A stretch of 64,000 nt of DNA from Nitrospira sp. Lineage in GTDB: Bacteria > Nitrospirota > Nitrospiria > Nitrospirales > Nitrospiraceae. The DNA lies in contig CP092081.1 in the NCBI GenBank assembly GCA_022226935.1, positions 3,906,770 to 3,970,769 on the forward strand, written 5' to 3'. Position numbers and translations under genes: made by a program. Under the pieces are notes generated by a model that was not told where the DNA came from, did not search any database, and saw nothing but the letters and a program-made list of their open reading frames with translations. Position 1 is the stretch's first letter; each line of letters begins with the position of its first letter. This document shows, piece after piece, positions 58,294 to 64,000 of the stretch.

Positions 58294-59301
58294 ATGGAAT
58301 CGGTGAGTGAGTTGTTGGAGCAGCAGGGGGCGTGGGTGTTGTTCGGTGGTGTGCTGGCCGAGCAACTCGGGTTGCCGTTTCCGGCATTGCCGCTGCTGGT
58401 CGCGGCCGGCGTGCTGGTAGGCACCGGTCACCTCTCCTGGTCGGGCGCGTTGGTCGCTGCGCTCTCGGCGACTCTGTTGGCGGATATCATCTGGTTTCTT
58501 GCCGGGCGATGGCGTGGCCGTCCGGTGTTGACGCTCTTGTGCCGGATTGCGCTGGAGCCGGACGCTTGCGTGCGGCGGACGGAGGACTTTTTCCGCAAGC
58601 ATGGCGTGCAATCGTTGCTGGTCGCGAAATTCATCCCGGGGTTGAGCACGATCGCCCCGCCGTTGGCCGGGATCGTCGGGCTGCCCTTCACGTTGTTTCT
58701 ACTCTACGATGCGCTGGGCTCCGCAATCTGGGCGGGGGCCGGATTGGGCTTCGGGCTGTTCTTTGCTGAGCAGGTCGAGCTGGCCCTGACCTATTCGGAA
58801 CAAGCGCTGCCCGCGATCCTCCTCGCTGGGGTCATTCTCTTGCCCGCGTACATCGGCTGGAAGGCCTGGCATGTTCGTCATCAACTTCAAGCGATTCCAA
58901 GAAAGACAGTGACGGAGCTTTTAGACCAACTTCAAGCTCCGGAGGCTCCCTTGCTCATCGACGTGCGGTCACGACTTGCCGTGGACGCAGAGCCTGGTAT
59001 TCCCAATGCTCTGCACATCCCTTTGGACGAATTGGCGCATCGGTACGCCGAGCTGCCGCACTTCCGCGATCTGGTGTTGTATTGCCGCTGCCCCTCCGAT
59101 GCCGCAAGTGCGCAAGCGGCTTTGCTGTTGCAACAGAAAGGGTTCTCACGAGTGTGGCCGCTTGCCGGCGGTCTCGATGCCTGGCGCGCAATCAAGGAGG
59201 GAGCCATGCCGATGCCGTTATTTCGGCAGATGCCGATGGAAAGGCAGTCGGGTTTCGGCACACGGCTCGATGCGGTGCTATCGGGAAAAGAAGTGGCGTG
59301 A
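58294..59301 (+). CDS. DedA-family membrane protein fused to a rhodanese domain
   Basis: A 335-aa protein. ATG at 58294 has GAGGGAG six bases upstream. The DedA/VTT part (1-200) has LAEQLGLPFPALPLL, then the FRKHGVQSLLVAKFIPGLST motif and several membrane helices. The rhodanese domain follows (about 220-310), with CRCPSDAASAQ carrying the active-site Cys. DedA proteins affect lipid scrambling and membrane potential; rhodaneses transfer sulfane sulfur. The pairing suggests a membrane-bound sulfur or thiol role. A sigma-54-type promoter lies upstream. Confidence 0.9.
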   Translation: MESVSELLEQQGAWVLFGGVLAEQLGLPFPALPLLVAAGVLVGTGHLSWSGALVAALSATLLADIIWFLAGRWRGRPVLTLLCRIALEPDACVRRTEDFFRKHGVQSLLVAKFIPGLSTIAPPLAGIVGLPFTLFLLYDALGSAIWAGAGLGFGLFFAEQVELALTYSEQALPAILLAGVILLPAYIGWKAWHVRHQLQAIPRKTVTELLDQLQAPEAPLLIDVRSRLAVDAEPGIPNALHIPLDELAHRYAELPHFRDLVLYCRCPSDAASAQAALLLQQKGFSRVWPLAGGLDAWRAIKEGAMPMPLFRQMPMERQSGFGTRLDAVLSGKEVA

Positions 59302-59352
59302 ATTCCGTCGGCAGGATCAGTGTTTAGCTAGATTGTGTGGGGGATATGCGGC

Positions 59353-59368
59353 GGGAACGTCATTTGCT
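59353..59368 (+). promoter_or_regulatory. Sigma-54-type promoter of the RND efflux operon
   Basis: GGGAACGTCATTTGCT matches the consensus except at the first base and the C to A change shared with the other two promoters here. Spacing is exact. The start would be near 59379, 64 nt before the first gene. Confidence 0.55.
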
Positions 59369-59442
59369 GTGTGCCAGTGTCATTGAGTTCGTGCAATTGA
59401 TCAGTCGCGGGAGTCATCTGTTATTGGTCGGGAGGAATGGTC

Positions 59443-60570
59443 ATGAATCGTCGTGGATGGATCGGATCGTCGCTACTGATACTGACGGTGATCGGAGTCG
59501 GGGTGGGACTGGGGGCGTGGAAATACGGGAGCATCCAAGACCAAGCCGCGGCGTCGACCAACCAGCCGGAGCCGATGGAAGTCGTCACACTCGCAGTGGC
59601 CAGGGCTGTTGATCATCACCAGACTGCGACGTCGATCGGGACCGTGTTGGCGCTCCGCTCCATAACCCTGCGCAATGAATTGGCCGGCACAGTGCATCAG
59701 GTGCGATTCACGCCGGGCCAGATCGTTGAAGCCGGCACGGTGTTGGTCGCCCTCGATGTCTCGGTGGAGGAGGCCGAGCTACGAGCACAGCAGGCCCAAG
59801 CAGTACTGGCGCGTACCGTCCTCGACCGGCGCCGGGCCCTGACTCAGGATCTGGCCGCGGCACAGGAAGAGGTCGATCGCGCCGGGGCGGATCTCGATGT
59901 CGCACAGGCACAAATTGCACGTACGAAAGCCTTGATTGCTCGCAAGACCATCCGCGCACCGTTCCGTGCCCGGGTCGGCCTCGCCGATGTGCACCCGGGA
60001 CAATATCTGAATGAAGGCACGCAGCTGACGACGCTGCAGGGGATTGATGACGCCGTGCATGTGGATTTTGCCGTACCGCAGCATGTGGCGGCTGGTTTGC
60101 GGGATGGTGATCTGGTGGATGTGTATTCGGCGGGAGAGTCTACTGCTGTTCAAGCCAAGATCGTGGCATTGGACGCCCGCATCGATCCTGCGACGCGTAA
60201 TGCCATGGTACGTGCCCGCATCGACCGTTCGCCTGCTATGCCCGTGCCCGGCGCAGCCGTGCGGATCAAGGTCCGGGTGGGCGCGCCACGCAGCGCGGTG
60301 GCCATTCCGGTCAATGCGGTGCGCAAGGGGCCGGGCGGCGATCAGGTGTTCGTGATCAACCCTGACGGCCAGGGCAAAACACGCGCGCAGGTGCGTCACG
60401 TGGAGAGCGGTGCGATGTCGGGTGATGACATTATCGTCTATGCCGGCTTGACTGCCGGGGAACAGGTAGCGGCCTCCGGTGCATTTAAATTGCGTGATGG
60501 TGTGCTGGTGGTGGCTGCGGACGGACCGGTCGCTAAGTCCGAGGCCACTCCTTCGCCCGAGCAACCGTGA
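59443..60570 (+). CDS. RND efflux periplasmic adaptor (membrane fusion protein)
   Basis: A 375-aa protein, ATG at 59443 with GGGAGGA six bases upstream. An N-terminal membrane helix or signal anchor, a barrel-sandwich hybrid (LRNELAGTVHQVRFTPGQIV), an alpha-helical hairpin rich in Ala and Gln, and a beta-barrel are in order. It links the inner-membrane pump to an outer-membrane channel, which is not encoded here. Its stop overlaps a possible GTG of the pump gene. Confidence 0.93.
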   Translation: MNRRGWIGSSLLILTVIGVGVGLGAWKYGSIQDQAAASTNQPEPMEVVTLAVARAVDHHQTATSIGTVLALRSITLRNELAGTVHQVRFTPGQIVEAGTVLVALDVSVEEAELRAQQAQAVLARTVLDRRRALTQDLAAAQEEVDRAGADLDVAQAQIARTKALIARKTIRAPFRARVGLADVHPGQYLNEGTQLTTLQGIDDAVHVDFAVPQHVAAGLRDGDLVDVYSAGESTAVQAKIVALDARIDPATRNAMVRARIDRSPAMPVPGAAVRIKVRVGAPRSAVAIPVNAVRKGPGGDQVFVINPDGQGKTRAQVRHVESGAMSGDDIIVYAGLTAGEQVAASGAFKLRDGVLVVAADGPVAKSEATPSPEQP

Positions 60571-60587
60571 ATCAGAGGGGCATGACC

Positions 60588-63500
60588 ATGCGTTCATTCA
60601 CAGATGTCTTCATTAAACATCCGGTCTTGGCCGTGGTGATCAATCTGGTCATCGTGCTGGTCGGCTGGCGCGCGTTGACCACGCTGCCGGTGCAGCAATA
60701 TCCCAAGATTGAAAGCTCGTCGATCATCATCACCACGGTGTATTACGGGGCCAGCGCCGAGACGGTGCGTGGGTTTTTGACCACGCCGATCGAACGGGTG
60801 GTGTCGGCTATCAGCGGCGTCGACTATCTGGAATCCACCAGTCGGGCCGGTGTCAGCACCGTCACGGTTCATCTGAAGCTCAATCACAACAGCACGGCGG
60901 CGCTCGCCGAAGTGACGGCACGCCTGCAACAGGTCCGGTCGGAATTGCCGGCAGAGGCAGAGCCGCCTGCGGTCGAGGTGCAGCGGGCCGACCGTCCCTA
61001 TGCGTCGTTTTATCTGAGCTTTACGTCACCGGAGCGCACGGTGCCGGCGTTGACCGACTGGTTGTTGCGCTCGCTCCAGCCGCAATTCGCCACCTTGACC
61101 GGTGTGCAACGCGTGACCATCGAAGGCGGACGGCAGATTGCTATGCGGGTCTGGATCGATCCGGACCGACTCGCCGCCTACAATCTTTCTCCCGGTGATG
61201 TGCAAGCGGCGTTGCGGCGCAACAATTACCTGGCGGCCGTGGGCCGAACGAAGGGCAACCTGGTGCAGATCAATCTGCTGGCGAATACGGATCTGCGGAG
61301 CACTGAAGAGTTCGAAGACCTCATCGTCACCGATCGCGGCGGAGCCATCGTGCGGTTGAGAGATGTGGCGCGAGTGGAAAACGGGGCCGAGGAAGCCGAA
61401 GTGGTCGCCAAGTACAACCGGACGGAAGGGGTGTACCTCGGTATCTGGCCTTTGGTCGGTTCGAACGAGATCGAGGTGGCGCACAGGCTGAGGGAGGAAA
61501 TGGATCGGATTCGACCCACGCTGCCGAAGGACATCGACATGCAGTTGGTGTGGGACGGCACGATGTTTATGCGGAGCGCATTGGAGGAAATTACCAAGAC
61601 GCTCGGGGAAACGGTGCTGATCGTGGCGACGGTGGTGTTTCTCTTCATGGGCTCGGTGCGGACGGCCTTGGTGCCGTTGGTCGCGATGCCGGTGTCGCTG
61701 GTCGGCGCGGCGATCTTTATGTATGCGTTCGGCTTCAGCCTGAATCTCTTGACGATCCTTGCCATCGTGTTGTCGGTGGGATTGGTCGTGGACGATGCGA
61801 TCGTCGTGGTCGAAAACGTCGAACGGCATGTGCGCGAAGGCAAATCCCGCATACAGGCGGCGCTGCTTGGCTCGCGTGAACTGGTCGGGCCCATCATCGC
61901 CATGACGATCACGCTGGCGGCGGTCTATGCCCCGATCGGGTTTCAAGGCGGATTGACCGGGTCGCTGTTTTTGGAATTTGCGATGACACTGGCCGCCGCC
62001 GTGGTGCTGTCCGGGGTGGTGGCGATCACGCTCTCTCCGGTGATGAGTTCGTATTTCGTGCACCCTGAAGGCAAAGAGGGGCGGTTGACCAAGACGGTGA
62101 ATCGGGTCTTCGATGCCACGCGCGCGGGATATGGACGTCTTCTTGATGGGGCGTTGGAGATGCGCTGGGCGATTGTGGTTGCGGCCCTGTTGGTGATGGT
62201 TGCGGCCTGGCCGCTGTATCAGTTCTCGCGGCAGGAATTGGCGCCGGTGGAAGATCAGAGTCACATCAGCCTGTTTCTGGAAGCCGCGCCGGATTCGACG
62301 GTCGCGGCCACGAACCGGGATTCCTTGAAGGTCATCGATGCGCTTCGAGCGTTTCCCGAGGCGCGCTTCACCTGGTCGCTCACGTCATCCTGGGGCGGCT
62401 TCGGAGGCTTGGTCGCAAAAGATTGGCGCGAGCGCTCTCGTTCGACGGAGCTGATGTATGGCCAGGTCTATGGCGCGGTGTCGCAAATTCCCGGGCTGCG
62501 CGTGTTCCCACGGCTCGATCCGCCCCTGCCGACCCCGGGGCAGTATGACGTGGAGCTGATTTTAGAAAGTCAGTTGCCTGCCGAGCAGCTGATGGAAACC
62601 ACAGCGGCCGTGCTCGGCGCCGGGTGGCAGAGCGGCAAATTTCTCTACGTGGATACGGATCTCAAACTCGATTTGCCCGAGGCGCGCGTCGTCATCGATC
62701 GCGAGCGGCTGGCGGATCTGGGATTCGACCTCGCTCGTGTCGGGCAGGAACTGGGCACGCTGCTCGGCGGCGCCTACGTGAACCGGTTCAATTTCTATGA
62801 CCGGAGCTACAAGGTCATTCCGCAGATCGGCGACAAGGATCGAGCCACGCTGGATCCTTTGCTGGACTTGAAGATCAAGACGCCTGGCGGGCAGTTGGTC
62901 CCGGTCTCGACGTTCACCCGCATCGAGACCAGTGCGGCTCCACGGACGCTGAACCGCTTTCAGCAACGGAATGCCGTCCGCATCTTCGGCGGCGTGAAGC
63001 CGGGCGTGACGAAGGACGAGGCGTTGCGTGTGCTGGAAACGGCTGCCGCAGCCGCCGCCGGTTCTCGCGCGACGCTCGATTATGCGGGCGAATCGCGCCA
63101 GATCAGACATGAGGGGTCGGCCCTCATCGTGACGCTGGGGTTCGCCGTGGTGCTGATCTATCTGGTGCTGGCGGCTCAGTTCCAAAGTTTTCGTGATCCG
63201 TTGATCGTGCTGTTGGGGTCGGTGCCGTTGGCCATCTCCGGGGCACTCGTCTTCAGTTTCCTGAACCTGACGACGATCAACATTTACTCGCAGGTCGGCC
63301 TGATTACGCTGGTGGGCCTCATTGCGAAGAACGGCATTCTGATCGTGGAATTTGCCAACACCTTGCAAGCGCGCGGCTTGTCGAAAACCGCGGCGCTGCG
63401 CGAGGCGGCGATGACGCGGTTGCGCCCCGTGTTGATGACCTCGGCGGCGACGGTGTTCGGCCATCTGCCGCTGGTGCTGGTGTCGGGGCCGGGCGCGGCG

Positions 63501-63671
63501 GCGCGAAACAGCATCGGCATGGTGCTGGTCACGGGCATGACCGTCGGCACGCTGTTTACGCTGTTCGTGGTGCCGGTGTTTTATTCGCTGATCGCCACGC
63601 GGCATCAACCGGCGGAGGAGTTGGACGCAGCGGAGGAGCCGGGGCTGCAACTCGCGGGCGCAAAGGGGTGA
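60588..63671 (+). CDS. RND multidrug efflux transporter permease (HAE1 family)
   Basis: A 1027-aa protein. I choose the ATG at 60588 after AGAGGGG. Twelve membrane helices and two large periplasmic loops are present; the proton-relay pair is visible in GLVVDDAIVVVENVERH (helix 4). The N-terminal motif FIKHPVLAVVINLVIVLVG and the second-half counterpart (LIVLLGSVPLAISGALV) are typical. It exports hydrophobic compounds or drugs by proton antiport. It forms an operon with the adaptor and a small STAS-like gene. The substrate is unknown. Confidence 0.95.
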   Translation: MRSFTDVFIKHPVLAVVINLVIVLVGWRALTTLPVQQYPKIESSSIIITTVYYGASAETVRGFLTTPIERVVSAISGVDYLESTSRAGVSTVTVHLKLNHNSTAALAEVTARLQQVRSELPAEAEPPAVEVQRADRPYASFYLSFTSPERTVPALTDWLLRSLQPQFATLTGVQRVTIEGGRQIAMRVWIDPDRLAAYNLSPGDVQAALRRNNYLAAVGRTKGNLVQINLLANTDLRSTEEFEDLIVTDRGGAIVRLRDVARVENGAEEAEVVAKYNRTEGVYLGIWPLVGSNEIEVAHRLREEMDRIRPTLPKDIDMQLVWDGTMFMRSALEEITKTLGETVLIVATVVFLFMGSVRTALVPLVAMPVSLVGAAIFMYAFGFSLNLLTILAIVLSVGLVVDDAIVVVENVERHVREGKSRIQAALLGSRELVGPIIAMTITLAAVYAPIGFQGGLTGSLFLEFAMTLAAAVVLSGVVAITLSPVMSSYFVHPEGKEGRLTKTVNRVFDATRAGYGRLLDGALEMRWAIVVAALLVMVAAWPLYQFSRQELAPVEDQSHISLFLEAAPDSTVAATNRDSLKVIDALRAFPEARFTWSLTSSWGGFGGLVAKDWRERSRSTELMYGQVYGAVSQIPGLRVFPRLDPPLPTPGQYDVELILESQLPAEQLMETTAAVLGAGWQSGKFLYVDTDLKLDLPEARVVIDRERLADLGFDLARVGQELGTLLGGAYVNRFNFYDRSYKVIPQIGDKDRATLDPLLDLKIKTPGGQLVPVSTFTRIETSAAPRTLNRFQQRNAVRIFGGVKPGVTKDEALRVLETAAAAAAGSRATLDYAGESRQIRHEGSALIVTLGFAVVLIYLVLAAQFQSFRDPLIVLLGSVPLAISGALVFSFLNLTTINIYSQVGLITLVGLIAKNGILIVEFANTLQARGLSKTAALREAAMTRLRPVLMTSAATVFGHLPLVLVSGPGAAARNSIGMVLVTGMTVGTLFTLFVVPVFYSLIATRHQPAEELDAAEEPGLQLAGAKG

Positions 63672-63682
63672 ATGGACTCACT

Positions 63683-63988
63683 ATGCTGAAAATTACATCG
63701 GAGCAGAGTGGAGATTCCGCCCGGCTGACCCTGGAGGGCAGTTTGAGCGGGCCCTGGGTGACGGAACTGGAACGGACCTGGCAAGTCGTGCGGCAGTCCG
63801 GCATATTCGCGCCCGTCGTGGAACTGGTCGGGATCACGTTCATCTCGGAAGACGGTAAGGCTCTCCTGGCCAGGATGTGGCGGGAAGGTGCGGCCTTGAT
63901 CGCCCATGGCTGTTGTACCAGACACATTGTGGGCGAAATTACCGGAGCGGCCCCGGTGGCGGGCCCTGGTCAGTGCGACCCTGCATAG
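63683..63988 (+). CDS. Small STAS-like protein
   Basis: A 101-aa protein; ATG at 63683 lies just after the pump stop. The pattern SARLTLEGSLSGPWVTELER, then FAPVVELVGITFISEDGKALL, fits a STAS fold, with SEDG in the place where anti-sigma antagonists carry the phosphorylated Ser. It has no strong ribosome binding site and may be coupled to the pump gene. The partner is unknown. The gene ends 12 nt before the window edge. Confidence 0.75.
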   Translation: MLKITSEQSGDSARLTLEGSLSGPWVTELERTWQVVRQSGIFAPVVELVGITFISEDGKALLARMWREGAALIAHGCCTRHIVGEITGAAPVAGPGQCDPA

Positions 63989-64000
63989 AATAGGTTCATC

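Overview
The window is GC-rich, densely coded bacterial DNA with strong Shine-Dalgarno sites, several GAF/sigma-54 regulators, many exported proteins and lipoproteins, and one decayed gene copy. No rRNA, tRNA, CRISPR array or insertion sequence was recognised. The mix (giant multicopper oxidase, phosphoketolase plus acetate kinase, Lhr/ligase repair cluster, RND efflux, sigma-54 control) suggests a Nitrospira-like member of the Nitrospirota. That is an inference from gene content, not from a marker gene.

Region 1-17 kb: the 3' part of a sigma-54 response regulator is followed by a long control region with a perfect palindrome, a terminator and a -24/-12 promoter, and then a 1627-residue, three-module multicopper oxidase. 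Next come an S1/P1 nuclease, a DsbA-like protein and a carbon operon (acetate kinase, phosphoketolase, HAD phosphatase, Tat-exported aldo/keto reductase). An unrecognised 528-aa protein faces the end of that operon.

Region 17-31 kb: envelope genes (DUF3943 outer-membrane protein, lytic transglycosylase, DUF4124 protein) precede the most striking feature, a minus-strand operon of a fatty-acid alpha-dioxygenase-like haem peroxidase, a lipoxygenase-like protein and a hybrid sensor kinase. The last two genes overlap by 8 nt. I read this as a candidate bacterial oxylipin production and signalling system. A roughly 1-kb low-information stretch, a lipoprotein and an FHA-PrsW fusion follow.

Region 31-46 kb: accessory genes include a Nudix hydrolase, an orphan ribbon-helix-helix antitoxin with a 14-codon relic of its PIN toxin, and a broken flavin amine oxidase beside its intact paralogue 2 kb away. 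A PPOX-fold protein, a GNAT acetyltransferase and a methyltransferase are also here. The tightly overlapping exonuclease-ligase-helicase-PdeM cluster for DNA end processing closes the region.

Region 46-64 kb: envelope genes (large lipoprotein, PRC-barrel, DUF2207 plus LemA) lead to a possible redox-sensing locus: a PPOX protein and a PPOX-GAF-winged-helix fusion, divergent from a double cupredoxin. A triple-GAF sigma-54 activator follows. Sigma-54-type promoters precede both the DedA-rhodanese gene and the RND efflux operon downstream of it, so these may form its regulon. All three sigma-54 promoters seen here share a GGAAC version of the -24 box.
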